DNA of 64,000 bases, from positions 38,567 through 102,566 of the forward strand of contig SEYW01000017.1 in the NCBI GenBank assembly GCA_004168015.1, read 5' to 3'. Below, one piece after another: positions 29,943-42,836 of the stretch; position 1 is the stretch's first letter; each line of letters begins with the position of its first letter. Both the position numbers and the translations under genes were made by a program. The stretch comes from Methylolobus aquaticus (GTDB lineage: Bacteria > Pseudomonadota > Gammaproteobacteria > Methylococcales > Methylococcaceae). The notes under the pieces are model-generated. The model did not search any database and was not told where the DNA came from. It worked only from the letters and a program-made list of their open reading frames with translations.

Positions 29943-31189
29943 GGGCGCTCCAGGACCAGTAGGCTGATGTCGTCGTCGAACTCCGCGACGCCCCGCCATG
30001 CGAGCAGCTCGGCTCGAACAGCCGGGATCAGCTGTTCGAGGCTCCGGTCGGCGTGCGCGAGCAGCAGGCGCTCCAGCCGTTCCACGCCATATGCTTCGCC
30101 CTCGGCGTTACAGCACTCGACGATCCCGTCGGAGTAGAGGACCAGCCGATCCCCCGGTGTCATCTGTAGCTGGATCTCGTCATAGGGCAGATCCGGGAAA
30201 AAGCCGATCGCGAACCCGCCGGACCCCACGTGACGGGCGCCGCCGCCATCGCCCCGAACCAGTACCGGCGGCGGATGCCCCGCCTGAACGAAGGTAACGT
30301 TACCGGATGGATGATGAATCAGCCCGTAGATCATCGTGAAATAGATGTCACGATCGTCAGCCGACGCGAAATGGGCATTGAGTTCGGCGGCAACCTGAGC
30401 CGGAGGCGTCAGAGTGAAGTATGGAGGCGACGTGCTCGGGCGTTTCAGCAGGCTGTAATTTTCCCCGCTGGGGGTAAGGATCTGCGCGACCGAAAAGGAA
30501 AACAGCGCCGACGGTACGCCGTGACCGGATACATCGAGGATGAAGAACGCCAGATGGTCCGCGTCCAGCTCGAAGTAACCGAACATGTCGCCGGCCAGCA
30601 TCTGCGCCGGCAGGAAGAGCCCATCGCTGCGAATCCCACCCATGGTCGCCGGAGCCGGCAGCAACGACTGCTGCAACTTCGCCGCCGCATCGATGTCCCG
30701 GCACAGTGTGCTGTAGATCTTGTTGGCGCCGTCGAGCTCGCGGTAGACACTGTCATACCGCTGCTGCAACTCGTTGTTGAAATGTTCCAGCGCCCGGTTC
30801 TTCTCGGCCAGTTGTGCCTGCAGTTCGATGAGGCGCTGACCGGCCCTGATCCGGACCTTGAGCTCTTCCGGATCGACCGGTTTGACCAGAAAGTCGTCAG
30901 CCCCCGCATCCATGCCGTCGATCAACGACTGTTTGTCGTTGCGTCCCGTCAGCAGGATGAAATAGGTGTAGGGGCGGCCCTTATCCGAGCGCAGCCAGCG
31001 ACACAGATCGATGCCGTCCATGCCCTCCATGTTCCAGTCGCAAAGCACCAGGGCAACGGATCGCTGCCGCAGGATCGCCTGCGCCTCGAGACCATCGCGC
31101 GCTTCGATGACGTCGAACTGCAGCGTCCGCAGGCGCAGCCCGATCAACAATAGCGTCGTGGGATCGTCGTCGACGAGCAGGATTTCCAT
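29939..31189 (-). CDS. Response regulator with PP2C-type (RsbU/SpoIIE) phosphatase output
   Basis: The 416-residue product has a receiver domain at 1-120 (acidic VDDD, phospho-acceptor D51, K103 region FLVKPVD). A coiled-coil linker at about 125-165 is followed by a PP2C/SpoIIE phosphatase domain (AGDMFGYFEL, ILDVSGHGVPSALFS, LYSDGIVECCNAEGE, DDDISLLVLER). It would dephosphorylate a STAS protein when its receiver is phosphorylated. The likely upstream kinase is the H-NOX-linked hybrid kinase at 38671. It lies directly before the RsbW-like gene. Confidence 0.88.
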   Translation of the reverse strand: MEILLVDDDPTTLLLIGLRLRTLQFDVIEARDGLEAQAILRQRSVALVLCDWNMEGMDGIDLCRWLRSDKGRPYTYFILLTGRNDKQSLIDGMDAGADDFLVKPVDPEELKVRIRAGQRLIELQAQLAEKNRALEHFNNELQQRYDSVYRELDGANKIYSTLCRDIDAAAKLQQSLLPAPATMGGIRSDGLFLPAQMLAGDMFGYFELDADHLAFFILDVSGHGVPSALFSFSVAQILTPSGENYSLLKRPSTSPPYFTLTPPAQVAAELNAHFASADDRDIYFTMIYGLIHHPSGNVTFVQAGHPPPVLVRGDGGGARHVGSGGFAIGFFPDLPYDEIQLQMTPGDRLVLYSDGIVECCNAEGEAYGVERLERLLLAHADRSLEQLIPAVRAELLAWRGVAEFDDDISLLVLERP

Positions 31190-31197
31190 GGCACGGG

Positions 31198-31797
31198 TCA
31201 GCGCGAGTGCGGGTTGGCCCCCCGCATTACAGCACGGGCCGGGATACCGACGACCGTCTCGCCGGCGGCGACGTCACGGGTCACTACCGCGTTGGCGCCG
31301 ACGACCGCCCCCTCGCCGATCGTAACTCCCGGCAGCACCATCACGCCCCGTCCGATCCACGCGTTGCGCCCAATCCGTATCGGCTTTGCGACGTGGCCCG
31401 TGTCGCGCGGCGACTCGCCCGGGACGACACGGTGATTGGCATCGCGGAGGCTTGTGTACTCGCCGATCATCGCCCCATCGCCGATGCTGATCTCCTGGAA
31501 CGCGACGATGTGCACCCCGCGTGAGATCACGACACCATCGCCGATGCGGATGTACCCGGCCCCCTGGGTCTCCAGGTAAAGGTCCCGGTAAAGGTAAAGA
31601 TGCTTGCCGAAAGTCATGGCCCGCGTGCCATGCAGCTCTGGACAACCCAGGACTACGGTCGTTGGATCGAGCCGACCGCCCATGGCGAGGTCCAGCCGGG
31701 CGTAGGACCACAGCCGCCCTGCCCCGTCCAGCCGTCCGCTCAACCACGCCAGCGGCAACAGCAACCGGGCAAGCAGACGTTTCGGGTCAACGGCCAT
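31198..31797 (-). CDS. Hexapeptide-repeat acetyltransferase (WcaF/maltose O-acetyltransferase-like)
   Basis: The 199-residue product has left-handed beta-helix repeats ([38 protein letters not shown]) and the tail [11 protein letters not shown]. The pattern matches O-acetyltransferases of EPS clusters. It likely adds acetyl groups to the polymer. It follows the GT2 gene by 3 bp in the minus-strand operon. Confidence 0.82.
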   Translation of the reverse strand: MAVDPKRLLARLLLPLAWLSGRLDGAGRLWSYARLDLAMGGRLDPTTVVLGCPELHGTRAMTFGKHLYLYRDLYLETQGAGYIRIGDGVVISRGVHIVAFQEISIGDGAMIGEYTSLRDANHRVVPGESPRDTGHVAKPIRIGRNAWIGRGVMVLPGVTIGEGAVVGANAVVTRDVAAGETVVGIPARAVMRGANPHSR

Positions 31798-31800
31798 GGC

Positions 31801-32826
31801 TTATTTGTACTCGATCAGGAACCGGGGCTGTCCGCGCCAGCGGTCCCACCAGTAGCTGAGCTGGCCCAGTGCGATCGGGATCTGCTGGAGATGCGAATGG
31901 ACGCCGTAGCACGCCAGGGTCAGCAGGTCTCGGGACTTCCAACGCGCTTTGTAGGCCGAGCGCAGAACCAGGCCGAGCGCCAGCGTCGCAGCCAGAAGGA
32001 TCGGCCACCACGCACCGATCAAAAGGGCCATGACCGGCGCAGCGACCACGAGTGCCAGCAGCACGGCCGCGTGGATCAGGTTGCGGCGCGCATCGCGCAC
32101 CCACAGCGGAAACCCGCTACGCTTCAGCCGTTGCGAAACCTCCGCATACGCATAGCCCGCACGCACCGCGCGCTTCCAATAAGCCGGCCACCGCTCGATC
32201 GCAAGATCGTGGCGCGTCATCAGCTGGTCGACATGCAGAATCGTAAGGCCACGAGCGCGGATGCGCTGGCACAGCTCCGGCTCCTCACCGGCTATGAGTT
32301 CCTCGGAAAAACCGCCAACCGTTTCAAGTACCGCGCGCCGCATCAGTGCGTCTCCCCCGCAGAAATCCGAGGGTCCCGGCGGATAGATCCAGTCCAGGTC
32401 CATGACCCGATTGTAGAACGACGCCTCCGGCCTGACTTCGCGCCGATGGCCCCAGACCACGGCCACAGAGGGATCCTCGAATTCCGCCACAGCCCGTTCG
32501 ACAAAGCCCGGCTCCAGCAGCGTGTCGCCATCCAGGAACAGGACGTTCTCGGCGGCAGCCGAACGCCAGCCGGCATTACGGCCGATGGCGGCACTGGGGC
32601 GGGTCGGACGAACGGTGATGACGTTCGCACCGAACGAGCGAGCCCTGTCCGGACTGCCGTCATGCGAGGCCGAGTCCACGTAGATGATTTCGACGGAACC
32701 GATCGCGGCAGTCGCCAGGCGGATCGACTCCAGGCAACGAACCAGCCGTTCACCTTCGTTGCGACCGATCACTACCACCGAAAGCGAAGGGGGCATATTC
32801 ATCGCATCACCAGATTCAACGGTCAC
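31801..32826 (-). CDS. Family 2 glycosyltransferase with C-terminal membrane segments
   Basis: The 341-residue product has LSVVVIGRNEGERLVRCL, YVDSASHDGS and FLDGDTLLEP as GT2 motifs, then LIAGEEPELCQRI. Two or three hydrophobic helices follow near residues 250-290. It belongs to the EPS glycosyltransferase set. The GTG at 32826 overlaps the Wzc-like stop by 4 bp (GTGA); an ATG at 32802 is an alternative start. Confidence 0.83.
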   Translation of the reverse strand: MTVESGDAMNMPPSLSVVVIGRNEGERLVRCLESIRLATAAIGSVEIIYVDSASHDGSPDRARSFGANVITVRPTRPSAAIGRNAGWRSAAAENVLFLDGDTLLEPGFVERAVAEFEDPSVAVVWGHRREVRPEASFYNRVMDLDWIYPPGPSDFCGGDALMRRAVLETVGGFSEELIAGEEPELCQRIRARGLTILHVDQLMTRHDLAIERWPAYWKRAVRAGYAYAEVSQRLKRSGFPLWVRDARRNLIHAAVLLALVVAAPVMALLIGAWWPILLAATLALGLVLRSAYKARWKSRDLLTLACYGVHSHLQQIPIALGQLSYWWDRWRGQPRFLIEYK

Positions 32827-34958
32827 GCCGGAACGGATTGGGAACCGAGGTTCTTGATCGCTGCGGCTTCCGCCTCCTCGAAGTCGCGCACCATTTTGGC
32901 ATAGTAGCCACCGGCCCAGGTCACCTCAAGGTGCGTGACGACGAAACTGATCGCCTTCGGGCGGGCGCGTTCAAGGATCGCCGCGGCCCGCCTGAGTTCG
33001 CCGGGCATGACCTGCATCGCACCGATCAACAGCAGCGTCAGATCGGCTGATCCAGCAAGGTATTCCACATCCGCCGACAACAGCACCGGCGGCGCATCGA
33101 GCAGGATGACCCGATACTGCTGCTTCAGTTCGGTCAGCAGAGCGTCCAGCTTGTGATAGCCGAACAAATGAGCCTCGGGTGTCAGCCCGATCCCGAGCCG
33201 GTCCGGCAAGGCTCCCTCCGCCGGGACGATCGCCGACGCCGCCGGCACATCGGCGGCGAGCACGTCGAACAAACCGTCATGCGTGGCCGAGACGCGATAC
33301 CTCGCATCGGGCTGAACCGGATTGACCTCCACGACCAAGGCCCGCACGCCGAATAGGTCGAATTCCCGGGCAAGGTCGAAAGCCAGGGACGTCACGCCTG
33401 CGCCTGCCTTGACCGAGGTCATCAGCATCACATCGGCTCCCTGTTCGCGTCGTTCGCGCTCCAGCGCGAGGCTCAAGCGCCGCTTCTGGTCAGCCAGGAC
33501 GCGCCGAATGGCCGTGCTGGACGAGTCCGCCAGCAGCGACGCTAATGGCGCATGGCCCAGGATCTTGTGCACTTGACCCGCGGTACGGATCCGGCGATCC
33601 AACAAGTCGATCAGGATGGGAATGCCCAACCCCAGCGCCAGCGCGGCGACCAGCGCCATCATTAACGGCTTCTTCTTGCCACCGCCGATCGGGATTTCCG
33701 GCGGGCGGGCGGGACTCTCCATCCGGATGAATCCGGGTGCATTGGATTCGAGTTCCAGAAAACCGATGCGCTTGTCGATCGCATCGAGTTGGGTACGGTC
33801 GCGTTCTATCTCATCCGTCAGACGGACGCCCTCGTCATATCGCTCCGCAAACCAGGACGCCTTCTGGCGACTTTGGTCCAGCTGTTCGCTCAGTTGCCGT
33901 TCGATCTGGCGCGTCAGTCTCGCTTCCGACAATCGCTGTTCCAGCAGCATCGCTCTGACCGTTTCGGTCACCTTCTTCGTCTCGCTGCCCAACTCGTTGT
34001 CGATCTCGTCGATCTCGCCCTTCACTTGCGCATAAATCGGATGCTCCGGGTTCAGTCCGCTAAATGCTTCCAGCAACTTGGTGCGCCGCTGATTCAGATT
34101 GGACTTCAACGTGAAAAGCCCTCCGTCCTTGGCGACAAGTTCGCTGGTCGCAGCGGCCAAGGCAGCTGCCCCATCCTTGTTGCGCGTCGCGTCGAAGGCA
34201 TCGGCGCGAGCGTCGGCCTCCATACGCTCCCGCGTCGCCTCCGCCAGCGCATTGCGGCTATCGGCCAACAGTTGGTCGAAGGGGTTCACGCCCCTGTCCG
34301 AAAAAGTGGTGACTCCGAGCTCCTGCGCGATCTCAAGACGGCGCTTATTGCTCTTGGTGATCGCACCGACCAGCGTCTCGCGCTGAGACCGCAGGTTGGC
34401 GAGGCGCTGATCAGCCGCATAGAAAAGATCCTCACCGCGGACCTTCATGAGATAGGTGTCCACCACGGAATTGACGACCTCATCCAGTCCCTCACGCTGT
34501 GCGGCCTCCAAACCGACCGTGATCAGGTAGGTGTCTTTGATGGCGGTGATTTTCAGCGACGCCTGCAGCCGCTCGGCAGCCCGCCGTTCCGTTTCGCCCG
34601 GAAGCTGCCATACCTTGCTTCGCTCGCCCATACGGCGCAACGCATCGACCAAAATGTCATAGCGGCCGATGGTGCGCGACTGCTGTTCGACGAATTGCCG
34701 GTAGGCTTGGTAGGACGCAATCTCCTGGCCGCTGCCTTCCTGCAGGATATTGACGAAGCGCGGCGCGACGTAGATGACGGCTGTTACGGCATAGATAGGA
34801 TCGCCTTTGATCCACGCCACTGGCAGGCCGATGATCAACATGACCGAAGCGATTGCCGCTCCGATCTTCCAGCGCTTCCGCAGACTGTGCAGCGGCATGA
34901 AAGCACCGGTCGACAGATTCGGCGGCGGCGTGCCTTCGCTGGGCGGTGCGCTGCTCAT
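32823..34958 (-). CDS. Wzc-like EPS co-polymerase with degenerate kinase domain
   Basis: The 711-residue inner-membrane protein has a Wzz domain between membrane helices near residues 32-50 and 425-445, with a long coiled-coil periplasmic part. A cytoplasmic P-loop domain of the BY-kinase type follows. The Walker A motif is SVKAGAGVTS: the critical lysine of the usual GKT/S is V522. Walker A' reads VVEVNP instead of an acidic DxD pattern. No tyrosine cluster follows at the C-terminus. It probably controls chain length and export with Wza but is unlikely to be an active tyrosine kinase. The ATG is 8 bp after the wza-like gene. Confidence 0.83.
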   Translation of the reverse strand: MSSAPPSEGTPPPNLSTGAFMPLHSLRKRWKIGAAIASVMLIIGLPVAWIKGDPIYAVTAVIYVAPRFVNILQEGSGQEIASYQAYRQFVEQQSRTIGRYDILVDALRRMGERSKVWQLPGETERRAAERLQASLKITAIKDTYLITVGLEAAQREGLDEVVNSVVDTYLMKVRGEDLFYAADQRLANLRSQRETLVGAITKSNKRRLEIAQELGVTTFSDRGVNPFDQLLADSRNALAEATRERMEADARADAFDATRNKDGAAALAAATSELVAKDGGLFTLKSNLNQRRTKLLEAFSGLNPEHPIYAQVKGEIDEIDNELGSETKKVTETVRAMLLEQRLSEARLTRQIERQLSEQLDQSRQKASWFAERYDEGVRLTDEIERDRTQLDAIDKRIGFLELESNAPGFIRMESPARPPEIPIGGGKKKPLMMALVAALALGLGIPILIDLLDRRIRTAGQVHKILGHAPLASLLADSSSTAIRRVLADQKRRLSLALERERREQGADVMLMTSVKAGAGVTSLAFDLAREFDLFGVRALVVEVNPVQPDARYRVSATHDGLFDVLAADVPAASAIVPAEGALPDRLGIGLTPEAHLFGYHKLDALLTELKQQYRVILLDAPPVLLSADVEYLAGSADLTLLLIGAMQVMPGELRRAAAILERARPKAISFVVTHLEVTWAGGYYAKMVRDFEEAEAAAIKNLGSQSVPA

Positions 34959-34966
34959 GGCTGCCC

Positions 34967-36118
34967 TCAGGGGAACGCGAAGGCTTTGATCAGGAACAGG
35001 TACCCGAATGGATTCATCTGCTGAACGATATAACCGACTTTAGCCACTCCGCTACGCGGCACGTAGAGAATATCGCCTTCTTCTATCGCGACATTTAGTT
35101 TTGGATCCGCGCTGAGCAGTTCTTCCATCGACAGCGCCAAGTTCACACCCTTGTTCGGACGTATCACGTGAATGTCATCCATATTTGCCTCTCGGCTGGG
35201 CCCGCCGGCCTGGCTGAGTGCGTCCATTAACGACATCTGCGGGGTGAGTCGGTAAACGCCGGGCTGCTTGACTTCGCCCAACACGAACACAGAGGTGTCG
35301 GTACTGTCAGGGATGTAAACGACGTCATCGCGCTGGAGGCGGATATTCAGTGCGGTATCCCCTGTGAGCAGGCGTTTGAGATCGACCCACAGAATCTTTT
35401 CGCCCCGGATCACCGCACACCGCGTAAGCACCTGCTCCTTGCGAATCAACGGCAAGCCCCCCGCCTTGGCCAGCACTTCCAACAGGTGGGGGGGCGTCTC
35501 GAATGCCAGTGCTCCGGGGCTCTCGACACGTCCGATCACGATGACGCGATTGGAGTTGTACTTGTCGACGCGCACCGTCGAATAGACGTTCCGATAGTAG
35601 GGCAGCATCGCTCTTGTGATGGCATCCGCCGCTTCCTGTCGGGTCAGGTTGCGCACCATGATCGGCCCAGCCACCGAGAGTGTGATACGCCCGTCTGGGC
35701 CGATGCGATGAGCCCCGGAAAGTTCGGGGCGCCCTACGACTTCCAGAAACACGTCATCGCCGTCCCCAAGGCGATAATCCGAGGCTTGGTCGGTCTCAGC
35801 CTTGAACGCGTTGACGGCAGCGTCAGGGGAAACCTTAGTCGAACGTTTCGGAACTTCGAAGGCTTCGATTGCCCCGGGTTGCCCATCGGGAACGACTTCC
35901 CAGGCTCCGCAGCCAGCCAGCATGAGCGGCACACACAACATCACCCGAAGGAAAACCCACAGGATAATGCGGCCCCCGAGCGTTGGGCCCTCCGCTCCGA
36001 GTAGCGTTGTCTGATTGTGAACCGGAAGGGAAAATTTCTGGAGTCTCTCCGAGAACCTACGTCTTGCGGACACCTTGGGCTCAACCAAAAACGGCAGATC
36101 TGCCGCGCTCAGCGCCAT
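34967..36118 (-). CDS. Polysaccharide export lipoprotein, Wza family
   Basis: The product has a lipobox (LMLAGC), a poly-export domain (YRLGDGDDVFLEVVGRPELSG), and two SLBB domains (VIGRVESPGALAF; VFVLGEVKQPGVYRL). It would form the outer-membrane export channel for EPS. The start is uncertain. The ATG at 36118 gives about 66 residues before the lipidated cysteine, much longer than usual, while the ATG at 35941 gives only about nine. It lies between the STAS gene and the Wzc-like gene. Confidence 0.85.
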   Translation of the reverse strand: MALSAADLPFLVEPKVSARRRFSERLQKFSLPVHNQTTLLGAEGPTLGGRIILWVFLRVMLCVPLMLAGCGAWEVVPDGQPGAIEAFEVPKRSTKVSPDAAVNAFKAETDQASDYRLGDGDDVFLEVVGRPELSGAHRIGPDGRITLSVAGPIMVRNLTRQEAADAITRAMLPYYRNVYSTVRVDKYNSNRVIVIGRVESPGALAFETPPHLLEVLAKAGGLPLIRKEQVLTRCAVIRGEKILWVDLKRLLTGDTALNIRLQRDDVVYIPDSTDTSVFVLGEVKQPGVYRLTPQMSLMDALSQAGGPSREANMDDIHVIRPNKGVNLALSMEELLSADPKLNVAIEEGDILYVPRSGVAKVGYIVQQMNPFGYLFLIKAFAFP

Positions 36119-36142
36119 CCCGGTCCCCGCCAAAGATTTCGC

Positions 36143-36484
36143 TCAGGATTTGTTCAGCGCAGCGACCGCAGATTCACGCGTCTGAAAAATCTCGAAGATC
36201 TGCTGCAGCCGGGTCAGTTCGATCAGGGACTGGATATTGGCGGTCGGTGCCGCCAGAACCATTCGACCCTGGCGACTTTGTGTCGCCTTGAACGCCGAAA
36301 CGAGCACGGATAGGCCTCCGGAATCCATGAACGTCGTGCCCGACAAATCCACGATCAGTCTGCCCGTACCCGTCTCCGCGATGTCTTTCAGCTTTCCTCG
36401 GGCCTCCGCGACCTCGGCGAGCGCCAGCCGGCCTGAAACCTCGACGATGTCGATGCCTTCATCGAGCCGATGGGTCAGCACCAT
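36143..36484 (-). CDS. STAS-domain anti-sigma factor antagonist-like protein
   Basis: The 113-residue protein is a single STAS domain of the SpoIIAA/RsbV/SypA type. The phosphorylatable serine sits in FMDSGGL at S55. The start is supported by GGAG seven bases before the ATG at 36484. In partner-switching systems such proteins are phosphorylated by RsbW-like kinases and dephosphorylated by PP2C phosphatases; both are encoded in this operon. It is the best candidate for the switch's target and sits directly before the EPS export genes. Confidence 0.88.
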   Translation of the reverse strand: MVLTHRLDEGIDIVEVSGRLALAEVAEARGKLKDIAETGTGRLIVDLSGTTFMDSGGLSVLVSAFKATQSRQGRMVLAAPTANIQSLIELTRLQQIFEIFQTRESAVAALNKS

Positions 36485-36533
36485 GCCGTTTCTCCGTGTG
36501 TAATCGTCAACGGTGCATGATACCAACAATTGC

Positions 36534-38615
36534 CTAGGTAACGGGAGCATTCCCCCTTAAGGCGCAGCCTGATCGGGCGGCCTCGCGGGTCTGGTCGGCA
36601 GTTCCGGCGATGAGCCGGAACTCGACCGCCAGGATCTCCTCCTCGGCATCGAAGCGGCGTTTGAGCCGAAGCTCCGGCGCGACCAGTACGTCGTAGTGCA
36701 GACTGCCATCGGGTACGTTGCGACCCTGGGCCCGATGCAGGACAAACGGAGCTGGAGCCTGACCACACCAGACTATGCCGAAACGGTCATCGACATTGAT
36801 CCAGTTTCCGGCGAATGCGGTGCGCTGGATGTCCAGGCCGAGCTGTCGACCCAGGCGGCTGATGATCCGCGCCAGCAATCCCGACTTGCCTCGACCGAAA
36901 GGATTCGGCGCATGCGGGTCGAAGACGATCTCGGTCCGTCCATCCGACGCATGGTAGACGCGCCGAAAGCCGTTGAAGCGGTCATTGGCAATCGCAAGGG
37001 TCAGCCCTAGGGCGGTGCGAACATGAATCCGCCGTTTCGCCACAAAACGGCAACGGACCGTCGCCGCCCGGGCCTCGGGGTCGACATCGTACACCAGGTG
37101 CTGATCGTACAGTGGCCGCGCCTGATGATCCCGATAGGCGACGATCCCTTCGACGCGAAAACCCGAGCGGGACGTGGTCATGGACCTTATCGCGACCGAA
37201 TGTGCCGGCTCGTCGGCGACAATGCGGCCAAGCAGATTGTTGCCCTGCCATTCCGCCATGTCGTCCGCACCGATGGGGATGAACAAGGCAATCGGGAAGG
37301 GGGTGGTGAGGGTACGCCAGGAAAACGAGGCGAAGACCTGTTCGCTGCGCGCAAATGCGACGCCGCATTCGGGGCTGACATGGCATCCGCGGAGATTCCG
37401 TTGCAGCTCCGACGGTGGCGTCGGCTCCAACTGCGGGCGTAGCAGCGCATGTAATCGGTAGGTCAGCGCCAGATTGGCAAAACAGTCAGTCTCGTACTTG
37501 GCCGGCTGCCCATAGCGTATGGGGTCGGTAAAGCGTCGACCGAAGAACGAACCATCCGGATTTTCGGCTTGCTCGCTCGCCAGACACTGCACGCGGGCGG
37601 ACTCGATCGCCCGCGCATCGCCGTCCCGGTAGCGACTCTGGACCAACACGAGCGCCGGCACGATGAAATACAAACCGTAGGTGTAGCGCGCCCAATCCTT
37701 GCCGCTCACATACGCGAATCGGGTGTCCAGAAAGGTGGGTTTGACCCGCCGCCATAGATCCTCGACGTGATGAAAGAGGGCCTCCGGGACTGGCAGCGGT
37801 GCATCGCCGCCCGCAAGTGCGTAGAACGTCCAGGCAATCGACTGCAAGGGACTGGCTACGTAGCAGAAATGGTAGGCACCGTGATTCTCCAGCGTGTAAT
37901 CGCTGTGCAGGTTCGTCGTATACACCTGATCGCGGATGCGGCGACCATCGACCACTCGCTCGTCCCAGCGATCCTGGGGAACGGACAGCGTATTCATCGC
38001 GAACTCGATCAGCTTTTCGCGCCACGCGGTGGCGTGCGCGTGCGCGGGGAACAGCGCCAGCGCGGCCGCCAGTATCTCGGTGTCCCACGCGTTCTCCTCG
38101 GCCTTGGTGTCTTCGGCCAGGCCGCTCGGCACGATGCGCGGCAACTGAAGATCGGCTTCGAACACGATCACCCGTTCGACATCGCGCCGCTCGTCCTCGG
38201 CCAGTTGCGGCCACAGCAGGCGCGCACCCATGGCCATCCGCGTCGTCCACCAGGCCGACTGCCAGACGCCACCCCATTGACCACCGTCCCCGCACCGACC
38301 CGCACCGGTCCGATGGCCTTGCGTCATGTACCGCAGGGCCTTGCGGGCGTAACCGAGCATCTCCTGCTGAACCGGCGCGGCGCCGTCATCTGCACACAGC
38401 GAATCCGTTGCCAGGAGTGCCGCGGTAAACACGACGTTACCCATCGCGCGCATACCGGCTTCACCGTGTGAAGGATCACCGAAGTATTCCGGTTGGCCAT
38501 CGGGCATCCGCCACCCGCGCCGCAGATAATCCGGGAATCGGCGCAGGATGTCCTGATAGTCGGACAGGGCCGGGAATCCGGGACGAGAAGCCGAGGCGTC
38601 GGGTTGCGATGTCAT
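36534..38615 (-). CDS. Large uncharacterised protein, possible alpha-toroid polysaccharide lyase or hydrolase
   Basis: The 693-residue product has no obvious signal peptide at the chosen start and looks like an (alpha/alpha)n-toroid protein followed by a beta-sheet domain. Conserved-looking features include GGQWGGVWQSAWW, DYTLENHGAYHFCY (around residue 225) and GNWINVDDRFGIVW near the C-terminus. This build is typical of heparinase-like polysaccharide lyases and related glycosidases. It lies between the H-NOX kinase and the STAS gene. I do not recognise a named family, so the enzyme assignment is inference. Confidence 0.5.
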   Translation of the reverse strand: MTSQPDASASRPGFPALSDYQDILRRFPDYLRRGWRMPDGQPEYFGDPSHGEAGMRAMGNVVFTAALLATDSLCADDGAAPVQQEMLGYARKALRYMTQGHRTGAGRCGDGGQWGGVWQSAWWTTRMAMGARLLWPQLAEDERRDVERVIVFEADLQLPRIVPSGLAEDTKAEENAWDTEILAAALALFPAHAHATAWREKLIEFAMNTLSVPQDRWDERVVDGRRIRDQVYTTNLHSDYTLENHGAYHFCYVASPLQSIAWTFYALAGGDAPLPVPEALFHHVEDLWRRVKPTFLDTRFAYVSGKDWARYTYGLYFIVPALVLVQSRYRDGDARAIESARVQCLASEQAENPDGSFFGRRFTDPIRYGQPAKYETDCFANLALTYRLHALLRPQLEPTPPSELQRNLRGCHVSPECGVAFARSEQVFASFSWRTLTTPFPIALFIPIGADDMAEWQGNNLLGRIVADEPAHSVAIRSMTTSRSGFRVEGIVAYRDHQARPLYDQHLVYDVDPEARAATVRCRFVAKRRIHVRTALGLTLAIANDRFNGFRRVYHASDGRTEIVFDPHAPNPFGRGKSGLLARIISRLGRQLGLDIQRTAFAGNWINVDDRFGIVWCGQAPAPFVLHRAQGRNVPDGSLHYDVLVAPELRLKRRFDAEEEILAVEFRLIAGTADQTREAARSGCALRGNAPVT

Positions 38616-38670
38616 GAGGTGTGGTGCCCTGGCGACGTGGCGAGAAACCGGTGAATGGGTGACGGATCCG

Positions 38671-42051
<3,381 letters not shown>

Positions 42052-42072
42052 GGGTCCGCTCGGGAAATCGAA

Positions 42073-42618
42073 TCAGGGCCACGCGAGCAGGAAAACGTCA
42101 TGATCCGCGCCCGCGTCCCGGCTCTGTTCCAGGGTCACGGACAGCTCGGTGTCGAAACGCGCACCCAGACCGTGCAGCAAACCGACCAGGAATGCGGTCA
42201 GACCCGAGCGGTGGGTCCGATAGTGAAGGCGAACCGAGTGTTCCGTCAGATCGGTGCATTCGAAGATCGGAGGCTGGAGTTTCGGGAATATCATCGCGAT
42301 ACGGGTATGAAAGCTGGGCAGATTCGACAGAAACTCCGGCAGCGTGTCACCGCAGGCGTCGAGTAACTCGCCATAGCCTTCCCTTGCCGTGCAGAGAATC
42401 CAGTGGCGGCCAAAATCTTCGAGGAGAGCCTGGGCCGGGAGACCGGTGACTTCGGCCGCCGCCGTCACCAGGCCGAACGACATTTCGTCCGGGTAAGGGT
42501 CATTGCTGACGAACACGTCCACGTCGACCCCGGCGCGCGTCTTGATCTCCTCCCAGACGGCATCCCCCAGGCGCGCGCACACCATTTCTTCAAGCGCCTT
42601 GTTCACCATTCCGTACAT
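42073..42618 (-). CDS. H-NOX haem nitric oxide/oxygen-binding sensor
   Basis: The 181-residue protein fits the H-NOX family in length and motifs. It starts MYGMVNKALEEMV, has the proximal haem ligand H104 in PSFHTRI, and has conserved prolines around 116-117. The haem-propionate motif is Y133-R-T-H-R137, a YxTxR variant of the usual YxSxR. The family binds NO through haem iron and controls a partner kinase or cyclase. The start at 42618 is favoured by GGAG eight bases upstream and matches the family N-terminus. The gene is first in the minus-strand EPS/signalling operon and lies 21 bp from the HNOBA kinase. Confidence 0.93.
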   Translation of the reverse strand: MYGMVNKALEEMVCARLGDAVWEEIKTRAGVDVDVFVSNDPYPDEMSFGLVTAAAEVTGLPAQALLEDFGRHWILCTAREGYGELLDACGDTLPEFLSNLPSFHTRIAMIFPKLQPPIFECTDLTEHSVRLHYRTHRSGLTAFLVGLLHGLGARFDTELSVTLEQSRDAGADHDVFLLAWP

Positions 42619-42836
42619 CGCCCGAGCTCCCATGTCGCCGGCATTCAAACGTTATTGTGAACCAAGCGGAACCTGTGCGCCATGCGAACACCGTCCGCGC
42701 CAGCGCGCTTCCTCGCCGTAACGTTCCGTGGCAAACTCCCAGCCGCTGATCGGGGCTTCACCGCCCCCACTCCCCCGCCCGGCGAGCCCAAGCCGGTTCG
42801 TGAGCACATACGCCGTAGGCAACGGAGAATCTTTCC

